DNA of 64,000 bases from Thiomicrorhabdus indica (GTDB taxonomy: Bacteria > Pseudomonadota > Gammaproteobacteria > Thiomicrospirales > Thiomicrospiraceae): contig NZ_CP033040.1 of assembly GCF_004293625.1 (NCBI RefSeq), forward strand, positions 372,001-436,000, in the 5' to 3' direction. Position 1 is the stretch's first letter, and every line of letters begins with the position of its first letter. Shown piece by piece: positions 44,543-55,390 of this stretch. The position numbers and the translations under genes are program-made. The notes beneath the pieces are model-generated. The model saw only the letters and a list, made by a program, of their open reading frames with translations. It was not told the DNA's origin and ran no database searches.

Positions 44543-46852
44543 TTAAAAGTCAGACCATTCTTCAGACTCTTTTTCCTTTTTAGGCTGATGTGGCTTAGTT
44601 GTTACTGACGCTTGCGTTTTCGGTTTATTTACCTTTGGTTTTTCTGGTGTTGGTAAACTTGGTGCAGTTGATTTTTTAACAACTTGTTTGGGCGCACTAT
44701 GCGTGTGGCCGCTATCACTGGTCTTAAAAAAGGACATACGGTCAGTTAGCGTGTCGGACTGTTCACGCATGCTTTCAGCCGCCGCAGTGGTTTCCTCAAC
44801 CAGAGCGGCATTTTGTTGGATACCCTGGTCGAGCTGACTGATTGCGGCTTGGAGTTGTTTAACTCCTTCTGACTGTTCACTGGAGGCTTGGGAGATTTCC
44901 AATGACATTTTGGCAGCTTGCTCGATAGATTCAGTGATTTCGTTAATGACCTCACCTGATTCACTGGCGAGTTTCGTTCCTTGATCGATGCGATTAACGC
45001 TTTCGTTAATTAACCCCGTAATCTCCTTAGCAGCATCAGCGGATTTTTGGGCAAGTGCGCGGACTTCTCCGGCGACCACGGCAAAGCCTCGGCCATGCTC
45101 TCCAGCACGTGCTGCTTCCACCGCAGCATTCAATGCAAGCAGATTTGTTTGGAAAGCGATGCCATCTATCAAAGTGACAATGTCTGATATTTTATGGCTG
45201 GATTCTTGAATGGCGCTCATCGCTTCAATGGTTTGACGCATGACATCTGAGGCTTGTTTGGCTTTTTCCTCAACTTTATGTTCGACATCGGTGGCATCTG
45301 CAGCATTTTGAGCATTATTCTGTACCGCTGCACTGAATTCCTCCATGGTGGCAGAACTTTGTTCTACCGCAGCCGCTTGGTTTTGGACTCGATCACTTAA
45401 ATCCAGTGATCCTTGCGCCACTTCTGCGGCGGCAAGGTTGACCGCATTCGCAGCGTTCATCGAGACGGAAACGATTTCATTCAGTGTAGTAGAGGATTTG
45501 TTAATCGCGTTTTTCAGGATTAATAATTGACCTTCATAGTTATTGGTAATGGTTTGGGTTAAATCGCCTTCCGATTGCGCGACTACCACGTTTGAAATAT
45601 CGTCAATCGCCATAGCCAGAGCATCCATGGAATTGTTAATCATGGTTTTCAGAGTTTGCAGGTCACCGGCAACTTGGACTTGAACACGTTGGTTAAACTG
45701 ACCTTTCTCCATGGCTTCCATGACATTGATGGCATCACCAATCGCTTTATTCAAGGCATCGACTGATTCGGCTGCGTCATGCATGATGGCACCAAAGTCA
45801 CCAGGAAGATTGCTATCAATCTTGACACTGAACTCTCCTTTTTTGAGTGAGGTCATCACTTTGGAGAGTTGTTGCATGGTGACATTTATAGAGTCCGCAC
45901 TGTCATTCACACCTTCTTGTAGTTCTGCCAAATCACCAACGTAATGGCCTTGAATACGCTGACTAAAATCGCCTTCTGAAAGGCCATGTACCACTTGGTT
46001 AGTGTTGTTTAGGGCTTTTTTGAGGTTAATCATCATATTGTTCAGTGCGCGAGCTGAATCCCCAACTTCATCTTTGGCATCATGGTCAACGGTGAGTGAG
46101 AAATCACCCGTCTGGTCGATTTTGCGAAGTACATCTACCATTCGGTTTAGCGGATTGGTAATCGCTCGAACCATTAAGAAACCAATGACAATGGCTAGGA
46201 CAATCGCAATCGCCAAAATAATCCCCATGCCGACCCCTTTGCTTGTAGCTGTTTTTGCGGCTTCATAGGCTTGTTCACTGGAGACCTTGACATTGTGTTT
46301 GGTGTAGTCGGTGAAGGTCTTTCCCATGGTGTTTGAGATGGGAATCATTCTTTGGACGGCATTTTCATATTGCGTCATTGCCGTGCTGTAATCGGCCTGT
46401 GTATTGGCTTGAATTAATTTTTGAATCAACCCGTCCAACTCCACATAAATTGTTCGCCAATCTTGGTATTCTTTTTTAAGATTACGATAAAAGGTTTGTC
46501 CTTTTTCGGAGCGTTTTGGAATGTCTGCGAAGCGGTTCCAGCTTTCGTCAACGGCTTTCCAAGAAGCATTGCGTTCATTCACAATTGATTGCAGAGAGGC
46601 CCGGTTAGCGTTGTTGACTGAATCGTATTGTAAAACACTGACGGTTTGGGCACGAATCGCCATGCGTTCCGTATTTAGGTTTCCTAAAGCGACTGCGCCA
46701 GGCAAACGCTCTTCTGCAAATTTTGTCATCCCTTCCGACCACAATGAGAAGCCTCTGATGGCATTGAATCCGCTAATCGCTAGTGCGGCAAGCATCAGAA
46801 TGATAAATAAGATGAGCTTGTTACGAATTTTTAGATTATTAAACCACGTCAT
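44543..46852 (-). CDS. Large methyl-accepting chemotaxis protein with stacked HAMP-like domains
   Basis: A 769-residue transmembrane receptor. TM1 (about 12-31) precedes a four-helix-bundle ligand domain and TM2 (about 205-228). A HAMP domain and further HAMP-like units follow (about 230-480; for example [20 protein letters not shown] and [19 protein letters not shown]), then methylation helices and the hairpin tip [20 protein letters not shown]. The protein ends EWSDF, matching the xWxxF CheR/CheB tether. The ATG at 46852 (AAGGA upstream) is preferred to an earlier in-frame start at 46897. Ligand unknown; no che genes nearby. Confidence 0.93.
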   Translation of the reverse strand: MTWFNNLKIRNKLILFIILMLAALAISGFNAIRGFSLWSEGMTKFAEERLPGAVALGNLNTERMAIRAQTVSVLQYDSVNNANRASLQSIVNERNASWKAVDESWNRFADIPKRSEKGQTFYRNLKKEYQDWRTIYVELDGLIQKLIQANTQADYSTAMTQYENAVQRMIPISNTMGKTFTDYTKHNVKVSSEQAYEAAKTATSKGVGMGIILAIAIVLAIVIGFLMVRAITNPLNRMVDVLRKIDQTGDFSLTVDHDAKDEVGDSARALNNMMINLKKALNNTNQVVHGLSEGDFSQRIQGHYVGDLAELQEGVNDSADSINVTMQQLSKVMTSLKKGEFSVKIDSNLPGDFGAIMHDAAESVDALNKAIGDAINVMEAMEKGQFNQRVQVQVAGDLQTLKTMINNSMDALAMAIDDISNVVVAQSEGDLTQTITNNYEGQLLILKNAINKSSTTLNEIVSVSMNAANAVNLAAAEVAQGSLDLSDRVQNQAAAVEQSSATMEEFSAAVQNNAQNAADATDVEHKVEEKAKQASDVMRQTIEAMSAIQESSHKISDIVTLIDGIAFQTNLLALNAAVEAARAGEHGRGFAVVAGEVRALAQKSADAAKEITGLINESVNRIDQGTKLASESGEVINEITESIEQAAKMSLEISQASSEQSEGVKQLQAAISQLDQGIQQNAALVEETTAAAESMREQSDTLTDRMSFFKTSDSGHTHSAPKQVVKKSTAPSLPTPEKPKVNKPKTQASVTTKPHQPKKEKESEEWSDF

Positions 46853-47031
46853 TTCTGTTCCTTCATGCAACTGCATTTTCATGGTGTAAATTGGCAATAT
46901 ATCTCAATGCGGGTTGAATCACTGAGTCGTGTTTTATAAGAATGTCTAATTAACTCGAATAGTAAACATTTTTAGTGCCAATTGATATGCATTAGTTAAT
47001 GCTAATTGATTTAAGGTAATTTGAAACCATC

Positions 47032-47064
47032 AAAAAGCCCGTGAGGCGCATGGCCTGACGAGCT
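47032..47064 (-). terminator. Terminator of the BCCT transporter gene
   Basis: The stem CGTGAGGC / GCCTGACG (one mismatch) around GCATG, extended by AGCC/AGCT-type pairing, has an A-run on the displayed left side that reads as T on the minus strand. It lies just after the transporter stop. Confidence 0.7.
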
Positions 47065-47094
47065 GATTTCTAAAAAAATGATTATGTAGATGAA

Positions 47095-49074
47095 TTAGCG
47101 CATGACATGTAAGAAATGCATGTGCTTATGGTAATGGTCAATAATGTCATTGATCATGGCATTTTTTGACCAACCCATCACATCATAATCCTGACCACCT
47201 TCCATCAAATGAACTTCTGCACGGTAGTAGTGTGCTTTTTCATCCAGTTGGTCTTCAGGGAGTTCTTCCGTGGTATAGGCCGGCTTTAGATGTGAGCGAC
47301 TGCGCACTTCATAGAGGAAGTCGGTTTCATCTCCATGTTCAACTTTTAATTGCACACGATCTTTATCTGTGAGGTTTTCAACAACGACTTTGACATCCAG
47401 TTTCTCCAATTCTTTGGCGACATCTTGGAACGCCTTTAAAACAGTGTTTTGAATGTAGCGATTTACCTTGTCTTGGCTTGGGTAGTCGACGATGTTTTGT
47501 AAACGATCTTGCCAGTTTTGGTCACTATCATTACTGAGAGTTGGCGAAATATTGGTCTGTAGCGTTTCACGCTTGGTAATGTCCACGCGTAACGCTTTGA
47601 TTAGCCCGTAGGTTGCAATCAACAAGACAGCAGAGAATGGTAAGGCACTGGCAATAGTCATAGTTTGTAAAGCGCCTAGACCACCGGCTAAAAGAAGGAT
47701 GACCGCGATAAGTCCAATACCAATTACCCAATAAAGTCTTTGCCATAATGGCGTATTGTCTTCACCATTTGAGCAAAGCATATTGACTACCATAGCACCA
47801 GAATCAGCAGAGGTGACGAAGAAGATGATGACCATTATGATTGCTAAAAATGACAGGAACTCTCCGAGAGGGAGCTGCTCTAAAAAGGCAAATAATGCGA
47901 TGGCGACATCGTTGGAGACGGCTTTGCCAAGAGATTCAACGCCTTGATTTAAAATCATGTCGATGGCTGAGTTCCCAAAGAACGTAAACCACATCATACT
48001 GAAACCCACCGGCACAAAAAGAACACCTGCAGCGAACTCTCGAATGGTTCGGCCTCTAGAGACGCGAGCGATGAATAATCCTACAAAAGGAGCCCATGCT
48101 AACCACCAAGCCCAGTAGAAAATTGTCCAACCACCAATCCAATCAGTTTTTTCGTAAGCAAAGAGGTTGAAGGTAACACGCACTATATCCGATATATAGG
48201 TTCCAGCATTTTGAATCAATGCTTGAAGTAAGAAGACGGTGGAACCTAGAGACAGAACCAATATCAGAAGAATCACCGCCAAGCTCATGTTTAGTTCTGA
48301 TAAGCGACGGATTCCTTTATCCAAACCAGTTGCAACTGAGACTGCTGCTAAGGTCGTTACAGCGATAATCAAGATGATTTGTGTGACCACTCCGACTGGT
48401 ACATCGAACAACACATTTAATCCGGAGTTCATTTGTAAAACGCCGTAACCTAAAGAAGTGGCTATTCCAAAAATTGTTCCGATCACGGCAAAGATATCGA
48501 CTGCATGCCCAATTGGACCGTAGACTCTTTCTCCAATAATAGGATAAAGTGCAGATCGGAGCGTTAAAGGCAGTCCGTGACGATAGCTAAAAAAAGCGAG
48601 TATCAAGGCAACGATGGCATAAATTGCCCAAGCATGAAGACCCCAGTGAAAGAATGTGATTTTCATCGCTTCGCGCGCGGCTTCGACAGTTTGCGCTTCA
48701 GCAACCGGCGGCGCTAAAAAGTGCATCACAGGTTCTGCGACACCGAAAAACATTAAACCAATCCCCATTCCCGCAGAAAATAGCATCGAAAACCAAGTGA
48801 GATTAGTGTAATCAGGAGATGCATGGTCAGGCCCTAATTTAATATCGCCATATTGAGAGAGACCTAGGAATGTGACTGTAATGAGCAAAATCGCTGCAGT
48901 CAAAATATAGAACCAGCCGCCATTTTCAATGATGACAGCTTGCAGACTACTAAAAGTATTTTCAGCATGTTCGGGCATAGCTGCCGCATAAATCAGTAAT
49001 AAAATGACGAGAATAGATGAGGTGAAAAATACCGGCGGGTGCAGTTTGCCTTGAATCGCAGGTTCGTCTGACAT
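47095..49074 (-). CDS. BCCT-family osmolyte transporter (BetT-like)
   Basis: Imports choline, betaine or related quaternary ammonium compounds. The 659-residue protein has the 12-TM BCCT core with GMGIGLMFFGVAEPVMHF, the Trp-rich segment YWAWWLAWAPFVGLFIARVS in TM8, and FFVTSADSGAMVV. The cytoplasmic C-terminus of about 150 residues (after residue ~505) is long, as in BetT-type carriers, where it senses osmotic stress. AAGGAG lies 5 bp before the ATG. Together with the sucrose genes it fits adaptation to salt. Confidence 0.93.
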   Translation of the reverse strand: MSDEPAIQGKLHPPVFFTSSILVILLLIYAAAMPEHAENTFSSLQAVIIENGGWFYILTAAILLITVTFLGLSQYGDIKLGPDHASPDYTNLTWFSMLFSAGMGIGLMFFGVAEPVMHFLAPPVAEAQTVEAAREAMKITFFHWGLHAWAIYAIVALILAFFSYRHGLPLTLRSALYPIIGERVYGPIGHAVDIFAVIGTIFGIATSLGYGVLQMNSGLNVLFDVPVGVVTQIILIIAVTTLAAVSVATGLDKGIRRLSELNMSLAVILLILVLSLGSTVFLLQALIQNAGTYISDIVRVTFNLFAYEKTDWIGGWTIFYWAWWLAWAPFVGLFIARVSRGRTIREFAAGVLFVPVGFSMMWFTFFGNSAIDMILNQGVESLGKAVSNDVAIALFAFLEQLPLGEFLSFLAIIMVIIFFVTSADSGAMVVNMLCSNGEDNTPLWQRLYWVIGIGLIAVILLLAGGLGALQTMTIASALPFSAVLLIATYGLIKALRVDITKRETLQTNISPTLSNDSDQNWQDRLQNIVDYPSQDKVNRYIQNTVLKAFQDVAKELEKLDVKVVVENLTDKDRVQLKVEHGDETDFLYEVRSRSHLKPAYTTEELPEDQLDEKAHYYRAEVHLMEGGQDYDVMGWSKNAMINDIIDHYHKHMHFLHVMR

Positions 49075-49330
49075 GGGCTCTCCTTAGGGTTAAAAACTTT
49101 GGGGTCGGCTCCAAGCAATTGTCTTAAAAAACAGACTTCCCACAAAATCCTCAAAAAGAAGCAGATTTTTGCGAGAAGTTTAATGAAAAAAACATCACTC
49201 GAAAAATATAGACTTTTTAAAGTAACACAGTTTTTTGCCGGCTGTAAATTAAAGACCTAGAATGTATATTTTATGTAATAAATTCATTGAATTTATGGGT
49301 CTTGGTGGCTAAGGGTGTCATTTCAAAGTG

Positions 49331-49627
49331 TTATAGCCAGCAAGTTTGGATGCGAATTTGATGTGCTACTTCACTGAGTTTATTTTCAAGGTGTTGGCGT
49401 AAAGTCTCTAAGTCCGTTTTTGAAATATCGACTTGAAATTCGAAGCCGGCTTGAAACCCTGAGACTTTTTCTTGCGCTGTATTAAGCGTTTGCCAATGGA
49501 GATTCAAAGGTTGAGCGGCGAATTCTAGGTTTTGGTGAGGGTAGGCTAGAAGCCATTCGGTGACACGATCATAGTGTGACTCATGAACACGAATGGATAG
49601 TGTGAAATGTTCGGTTAAATTCTGCAT
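49331..49627 (-). CDS. Small DUF3240-like protein linked to metal efflux
   Basis: A 98-residue protein, probably cytoplasmic and PII/ferredoxin-fold-like, with LSIRVHESHYDRVTEWLL near the start and a Cys-Trp near the end. Similar DUF3240 proteins follow CzcA/CusA-type RND genes and are thought to assist or regulate metal efflux. It lies 66 bp downstream of the RND gene on the same strand. The family assignment is by length, context and pattern only. Confidence 0.65.
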   Translation of the reverse strand: MQNLTEHFTLSIRVHESHYDRVTEWLLAYPHQNLEFAAQPLNLHWQTLNTAQEKVSGFQAGFEFQVDISKTDLETLRQHLENKLSEVAHQIRIQTCWL

Positions 49628-49693
49628 GGCTGATAAAGCTCCAGATCTGATACTTCCCCAAATCGTGTTACCAATTCGGGAAAGAATAAAGCG

Positions 49694-52600
49694 TTAATTT
49701 TGTGACTTGCTCATGAATTTTTGATAAACCATGGGCATTAATAACAAGGTCAAAATGGTGGAGGTAATTAAGCCTCCAATGACAACGATTGCCAAAGGTC
49801 GCTGAACTTCAGAGCCCGGCCCAGTAGCAAAAACTAATGGAATTAATCCAAGTGCGGCAATTGAGGCGGTCATTAGTACAGGTCTGAGTCGGCGCATTGC
49901 ACCTTGTAGAACGACTTCCTTGATTTCTAACCCTTGTGATCGAAGTTGGTTGAAGTAGCTGATCAAGACCACACCATTTAGGACAGCAATCCCGAGCAGA
50001 GCGATAAACCCAACGGAGGCTGGAACAGATAGATATTCATTGGTTGCCCAGAGCGCAAATACGCCTCCGATCAATGCAAAGGGAACATTTCCCATGACCA
50101 TCAGAGCTTGTTTAACTGAGCCGAAGGTGCTGAATAGAATAATGAAAATTAACCCTAATGCCACCGGAATGACTACGGATAAGCGTTCAGCAGCACGTTG
50201 TTGGTTTTCAAACTCTCCACCCCATTCAAAATAGTAACCGGCCGGTAAATTTAAATGTTTTGCAAGTTCCTTAGCCTCTTCAACGAAGCCAACTAAATCA
50301 CGTCCTTCAACATTGACTGAAACCACGGCAAAGCGTTTACTTTGTTCGCGCTGAACCATAACTGGGCCAGTGACTTCGGCAATTGAAACCAATTGCTTTA
50401 AGTAGACGGTTTTTAGGCCTTTAGATGTTTGCAGTGAAACCGGCTGATCAAGCATGGCATCAATTGACGACTTTGTTTCCAGTGAGCCGCGGATCATTAA
50501 AGGAATTTGTCGAATGCCTTGGTAGAGGGTGCCAACTTCCAAACCATTGATTTGTACACGCAATAACTGTTGTACATCTTGAATCGATACGCCTAAACGT
50601 GCAGCTTGATCGCGTTTGATCTCGACTTGCAAATAGCGCAAGCCATCATTGGTTGCGGTAAAGACATCACGAGAACCTTCGATGTCTTCTGCCATTTTGG
50701 CCACAGCTTGTGCAACTTCGGAAAGTTCTAGAGGGTTATCACCAAAAATATTGATAACGACATCTCCACGTGCGCCCGAAAGCATTTCTTCTGTTCGCAT
50801 CTGAATCGGTTGTGTAAAGGCGTAGCCGATCCCTGGAAAGAATTTTTCAAGCGTGCTACGGATTTCATCTACCAGTGCTTCTTTTGAGTCCATGCGCCAC
50901 TGATCTTTGGGATGGAGTACCAAAAAACTGTCGGTGTCATTTAAGCTCATGGGATCAAGCCCCAGTTCATCGGAACCCAAGCGAGCCACAATACGTTTGA
51001 TTTCTGGAATCTCACGCATTAGAGCAGTTTGAATACGCTGATCAAGCTGAATTGAGGTTTCTAAACTAATCGATGGCGTTTTTTCAATTTGTAAAATCAG
51101 GTCGCCTTCGTCCATTTGCGGCATAAACGTTTTACCAACTTGCGTAAATAAAACACCTGCAATGACAAAGGCTGCCAGTGCCAAGCCAATCACGATTTTT
51201 GCATGTTGCAAGCTCCAAATGAGTAGCGGTTGATACACTTTAGAAATTTGTCGAATCAGCCAAGGCTCTTCATGTTTAGGCGTTCCGAGAATGAAGGAAG
51301 ACAGAGTTGGAATGACGGTCAAAGAGAGTAGCAGTGAACTGGCAAGCGCCATAATAATTGTGACAGCAACGGGGGTGAATAGTTTACCTTCAATCCCTTC
51401 TAGGGTTAGAAGTGGCAGGAATACGACAATAATAATCAGGATCCCTGAAATGACAGGAATAGCGACTTCTTTAAGGGCTCGAAAAATGACATGTAAACGA
51501 GTCATGCGAGGTTGATTGAGTGCACGTTCTTGTTGGGCAACAATGTTTTCAACCACGACTACTGCAGCATCTACCAAAATACCAATCGCTATCGCCAAGC
51601 CGCCTAATGACATGAGATTGGCCGATAAGTCAAACCAGCGCATGAGAATAAAGGTCAGCAATGCCGCCAAAGGAAGGATGACCGCGACAGCGAGAGCCGC
51701 ACGAATATTGCCTAAGAATAATAATAGAACGATTAAGACCAGAGCGACGGCTTCCAGCAGTGCTTTGGAAACACTGCCTATTGCAGTATTAATCAAGTCG
51801 CTTCGGTTGTAGAACACACTGATTTCGGTACCTTTAGGAAGTGCGACCGAAAGATCATCAATACGTGTTTCAACATCCATAATTAGTTGTCGGGCATTCG
51901 CACCTTTGAGAGCGACAATAATGCCTTGTACTGCTTCGCTGTTGCCGTTCTGCGTGACAGCACCATTGCGATAAATTTCTTGGATTTTAACCCGTGCAAT
52001 TTGTCCGAGTGTGACGGTAATGTCATTATGAACTTTCACGACAAGTTGTTGGATATCTTGAATCGTTTCCAAAGCCCCGATTGAGCGCACCAATAGAACT
52101 TCTTCAGCCATATTTAACCGGCCGGCACCATCATTCTGGTTGTTTTTCTCTAGAGTTGAGACCAGTTCATCCATCGTGATACCCAGACTTGCCATCTGTT
52201 CAAAATCGGGTTCCACCACAAAGGTTCTGGCTAAGCCTCCTAAGGCATTGACATCTGCAACCCCTTTGACAGAACGGAGTGCAGGGCGAATGACCCAGTC
52301 AAGGAGATCCCGTTTTTCCATGTTGTTCAGGTTGTCACTTTCGATGGTGAACATAAACACTTCACTCAAAGGTGTTGACATTGGTGCCATGCCACCTGTG
52401 ACACCGGCCGGTAAATCTATACTGTTTAAGCGCTCGGCAACTTGTTGACGAGCCCAATAGATATCTGTGCCTTCACGGAAGTCGAGTGTAATATCTGCAA
52501 TGCTGTATTTTGCAAGGGAGCGTAACACTTCTTGATTGGGAAGACCCAATAGCTCCATTTCCAGTGGTGCAAGCACGCGTTGCTCGACTTCAGTGGGTGT

Positions 52601-52768
52601 CATTCCCGGCGCTTTGAAAATCATTTTTACCTGCGTCGGAGAGACTTCTGGGAACGCATCAATAGGGAGGTTTTTAAATGCTTGCCAGCCGCCGACTGCT
52701 AAAGCAGCAATCAGCAATAAAACAAACATTCGTTGGACTAAAAAGAATTGTAAAAAACGTTCTAACAC
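49694..52768 (-). CDS. Heavy-metal efflux RND pump (CusA/CzcA family)
   Basis: Proton-driven inner-membrane trimer exporting metal ions from periplasm or cytoplasm. The 1,024-residue protein has 12 TM helices and two periplasmic domains. The TM4 motif AIGILVDAAVVVVEN is closer to the Cu/Ag type (AIG...DAA...EN) than to the DFG...DGA motif of Co/Zn/Cd pumps. Metal specificity therefore leans to monovalent ions but is not proven. Its GTG start at 52768 follows GAGGAG, which overlaps the adaptor's last codons. Three decamer cores lie inside (50238, 52118, 52404). Confidence 0.92.
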   Translation of the reverse strand: MLERFLQFFLVQRMFVLLLIAALAVGGWQAFKNLPIDAFPEVSPTQVKMIFKAPGMTPTEVEQRVLAPLEMELLGLPNQEVLRSLAKYSIADITLDFREGTDIYWARQQVAERLNSIDLPAGVTGGMAPMSTPLSEVFMFTIESDNLNNMEKRDLLDWVIRPALRSVKGVADVNALGGLARTFVVEPDFEQMASLGITMDELVSTLEKNNQNDGAGRLNMAEEVLLVRSIGALETIQDIQQLVVKVHNDITVTLGQIARVKIQEIYRNGAVTQNGNSEAVQGIIVALKGANARQLIMDVETRIDDLSVALPKGTEISVFYNRSDLINTAIGSVSKALLEAVALVLIVLLLFLGNIRAALAVAVILPLAALLTFILMRWFDLSANLMSLGGLAIAIGILVDAAVVVVENIVAQQERALNQPRMTRLHVIFRALKEVAIPVISGILIIIVVFLPLLTLEGIEGKLFTPVAVTIIMALASSLLLSLTVIPTLSSFILGTPKHEEPWLIRQISKVYQPLLIWSLQHAKIVIGLALAAFVIAGVLFTQVGKTFMPQMDEGDLILQIEKTPSISLETSIQLDQRIQTALMREIPEIKRIVARLGSDELGLDPMSLNDTDSFLVLHPKDQWRMDSKEALVDEIRSTLEKFFPGIGYAFTQPIQMRTEEMLSGARGDVVINIFGDNPLELSEVAQAVAKMAEDIEGSRDVFTATNDGLRYLQVEIKRDQAARLGVSIQDVQQLLRVQINGLEVGTLYQGIRQIPLMIRGSLETKSSIDAMLDQPVSLQTSKGLKTVYLKQLVSIAEVTGPVMVQREQSKRFAVVSVNVEGRDLVGFVEEAKELAKHLNLPAGYYFEWGGEFENQQRAAERLSVVIPVALGLIFIILFSTFGSVKQALMVMGNVPFALIGGVFALWATNEYLSVPASVGFIALLGIAVLNGVVLISYFNQLRSQGLEIKEVVLQGAMRRLRPVLMTASIAALGLIPLVFATGPGSEVQRPLAIVVIGGLITSTILTLLLMPMVYQKFMSKSQN

Positions 52769-52771
52769 GAA

Positions 52772-53893
52772 TTACTCCTCTTCAGCGCCAAGCGCTAATT
52801 TGAGTGCAGTCGTGCCTTGAGAAACGACTTTCTTTAGTGGCTCGGTTTTCAAGGTTTGGAAATACATACTGTTTTGTTCGATGGTCACGACATTTATATC
52901 GATCATTTCATATTTTCCCGGTTTCACTTCGGCGAATACGATGTCTTGACCATCTGCTTGCGTTAGGCTTTTTAGTGGGGCTCTATAAAGAGTCTTTGAT
53001 GTTGTTTGTTCAAACTGAACTTTGACTCGTTGGTTTAAATTCAAATTTAAGTTTTCAATGTTGTCCGAAAATTGCAGTTGAACTTCTTGTGTTTGCGTTA
53101 AGACATCAAGGTGATGCGGAATAAAAAATACGAGAGCATTTAGGGTTTGATTGCCAATCTTAACGGTTGCCATGTCGCCGATTTTTAGTCCAGCTGTTTG
53201 GTTGATTGGAACAGGTACCTTAACCATTAAATTTTCATGGTTGATTAATGTCATGAGAGGTTGATATTCATCCATGTTTTGCCCAGGGATAACGGTCACA
53301 TCATGAATCTCAGCTTCTACGGCTGATTTTATGGTGACCAGTGACGCTTGAAGTTTGCCTGTTTGTTTGAGCTGTTGAAGTGCAGAATTTGCAAAACCGT
53401 AATTCAAGAGGCTTTGTTCCATTTCCGATTGTGTTGCTTGCAAGCTGGCGACTTCCGCTTTTGTTGTTTGATAATCTTTGGTCGAGGCACTGCCGCTTCT
53501 GCTTAATCCTTGCAGGCGAGTTAGGTCTTTATAAGCCGCCGTTAGCTTTGCGATGGTCGTAAGCAGTTCACTTTGCAGTCCAGCGACTTTAGGACTAATC
53601 ATATCGATTAAGGGTTCATTGGGCATGACATGCCCTGAATGTTTATAAATTTTGCTAATTTTTCCTGTCAGTGGAGAGCTAATGGTTTGTTCTGCTTGGT
53701 TCAACACGTCTAAATGACCAAGAAACCATTGGCTTGGAAAAGTGTTTGGGCGTTCGACTGTAGCGGTTTGGATAGAAGTCGCTTGCTGCTGTTCTTCAGT
53801 AAATTGAATGTTCTGAGCGTTCGCACTGTGAAAGCTAACTAAACAGTAAACAACGATGAATGGCGTTTGCCATGCTTGACGTAACATTTTCAT
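52772..53893 (-). CDS. RND periplasmic adaptor (CusB/CzcB-like membrane fusion protein)
   Basis: Links the RND pump to an outer-membrane channel. The 373-residue protein has a signal peptide (cut near SANAQN), a lipoyl half-motif PLTGKISKIYKHSGHVMP, a helical hairpin (about 110-180), and beta-barrel/C-terminal domains. No Met-rich metal-binding N-terminus like that of CusB is seen. The ATG at 53893 with AAGG is preferred to a TTG at 53899. No outer-membrane partner gene is in this operon, so the pump probably borrows a TolC-type channel. Confidence 0.9.
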   Translation of the reverse strand: MKMLRQAWQTPFIVVYCLVSFHSANAQNIQFTEEQQQATSIQTATVERPNTFPSQWFLGHLDVLNQAEQTISSPLTGKISKIYKHSGHVMPNEPLIDMISPKVAGLQSELLTTIAKLTAAYKDLTRLQGLSRSGSASTKDYQTTKAEVASLQATQSEMEQSLLNYGFANSALQQLKQTGKLQASLVTIKSAVEAEIHDVTVIPGQNMDEYQPLMTLINHENLMVKVPVPINQTAGLKIGDMATVKIGNQTLNALVFFIPHHLDVLTQTQEVQLQFSDNIENLNLNLNQRVKVQFEQTTSKTLYRAPLKSLTQADGQDIVFAEVKPGKYEMIDINVVTIEQNSMYFQTLKTEPLKKVVSQGTTALKLALGAEEE

Positions 53894-54000
53894 GTTCAAA
53901 GACCTTATGGAATCGAATGTAGCTCAAATCTTACGAGGTGAAGCTGAAATGAACCTGAAAACTCTGAAAATTTTTTATTAATGGTGAAAAAATGATTGGG

Positions 54001-55317
54001 TTAATTAAAATGAACAACCACTTTAAGTCCACCCTGGTCTGAAGCGCTGAGTTGCCAATCCCAACCATAAGCTTCAATCAACCGTTTTACAATCGATAGA
54101 CCGATTCCATGCCCGGGTTGAGATTCATCCAGTCGATAGCCTCTTTGGCCAAGTTTTTGTCGTTCTTCAGCAGGAGGTGCTTGTCCATTGTCTTCAATGA
54201 TTAGTTGCTGCGATGACAGGGTTAAGTGAACTTCAGAACGGCACCATTTACAAGCGTTGTCGAGCAGGTTGCCAAGAAGTTCATAGGCGTCTTCTTGTTC
54301 AATTGAAAGCTTAAGATTTGGTTCGATATTTATTTTGAACTCGATGGCTTTGGCTTGATGGATTTGTTGCAAACCTTGCACAATATTTTCGACCACTGAT
54401 TGCATTGGTAGCTGTTCTTTGATTGATTGCTGCTGTGCGAAGCGTTCGACTTTGAGCTCGTATTCGATCTTTTGCAGAATTTTTTCTGCTTCATCAGCAA
54501 TTGATTGTTTGAGTTGTGGATGTTGTTGGAGCTCTGCTGAATTTAACAGTTGGAAAATCAGATTTAACGGGGTCTTTAAACTGTGCGATAAATCGCTATT
54601 GCGGGCACGAGTTTGCTCAAATTGTTGTTTGGATGTTTTTAAGGCTAAATTCAAACTGTTAACTAAATTGCGCACTTCTATAGGGTAATCGTGCGGATCA
54701 AACTGTACATTGTGTCCCAGTTGAAAAGCTTGAAGCTTTGTTTCTAAAGGTTTTAAACGATTGAAAGTGCGACGCAGGATTTGTGCTTGTAATAGGTAAA
54801 CACTGAAAATTGCCATCAGAGTGAGTAGCGCGTATTGCGTGTCGAATTCGACAATGACTTCTTGGATGGGGTCATGATTTTCCGCAACATAGACTGTAAT
54901 CGGCTGGCCAAAAATTTCACGATGTTGCACGAGCATTAATAATTTATTTTCTACTGGCCCCTTCATTTCGAACACTTGTTTGGATTCGCTTAATACAGGA
55001 AGATTTAAATCAGAGTGATTTAATGAGGCTGAGTAAATGGTTTGTTGGGGTGTTTGAATTGCATAGTAGTGGCCGCTGTATGGTGCTAGATAGATTGGCC
55101 CAAGACTGGATTGGTCTAAGGTAATCCGATCACTTGTTTGAATTAAATGGTCAACAATTAAATCAATATCGTGCTCCAATCGGGTGAGAACATATTTTTC
55201 ACTTAAATTATGGAGTGCGGTTTGCGAGAGCCACCAAAATAGAGCGAATACCAGAGCAATGCCGCTGACTAACCCTACCAAAAGTTGTGATTTTAAAGAT
55301 TTAAAACGACTTTTCAT
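54001..55317 (-). CDS. Sensor histidine kinase (PhoQ/QseC-type)
   Basis: A 438-residue kinase with TM1 (about 10-32), a periplasmic domain of about 130 residues, TM2 (about 165-182), a HAMP-like linker, H-box NSDLSHSLKTPLNLIF (phospho-His about residue 246) and an ATP domain with N-box LLGNLLDNACKWC and G-box GHGIGLSIVKRL. SHSLKTP is the PhoQ-type H-box. Pairs with the response regulator immediately upstream; adjacent to the metal-efflux genes, so metal sensing is inferred. Confidence 0.9.
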   Translation of the reverse strand: MKSRFKSLKSQLLVGLVSGIALVFALFWWLSQTALHNLSEKYVLTRLEHDIDLIVDHLIQTSDRITLDQSSLGPIYLAPYSGHYYAIQTPQQTIYSASLNHSDLNLPVLSESKQVFEMKGPVENKLLMLVQHREIFGQPITVYVAENHDPIQEVIVEFDTQYALLTLMAIFSVYLLQAQILRRTFNRLKPLETKLQAFQLGHNVQFDPHDYPIEVRNLVNSLNLALKTSKQQFEQTRARNSDLSHSLKTPLNLIFQLLNSAELQQHPQLKQSIADEAEKILQKIEYELKVERFAQQQSIKEQLPMQSVVENIVQGLQQIHQAKAIEFKINIEPNLKLSIEQEDAYELLGNLLDNACKWCRSEVHLTLSSQQLIIEDNGQAPPAEERQKLGQRGYRLDESQPGHGIGLSIVKRLIEAYGWDWQLSASDQGGLKVVVHFN

Positions 55318-55360
55318 GTGAAATCCTAAGGTTGGGTTAATAGTTTGAATAACTCAAAAC

Positions 55361-55370
55361 TCCGGCCGGT
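55361..55370. repeat. Near-perfect decamer between regulator and kinase genes
   Basis: TCCGGCCGGT: the CCGGCCGG core (55362-55369) with the first A replaced by T, in the 73-bp gap between the response regulator and the kinase. It is followed by AAAG, the most frequent right flank of the repeat in this window. Confidence 0.9.
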
Positions 55371-55390
55371 AAAGTTATTTTGTAGAGTGC

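Noticed and set aside
49694-53893. Assigning a specific metal (copper/silver or zinc/cobalt) to the RND pump
   Set aside because: The TM4 motif leans to the Cu/Ag type, but the adaptor lacks a Met-rich metal site and no metal chaperone gene is nearby.
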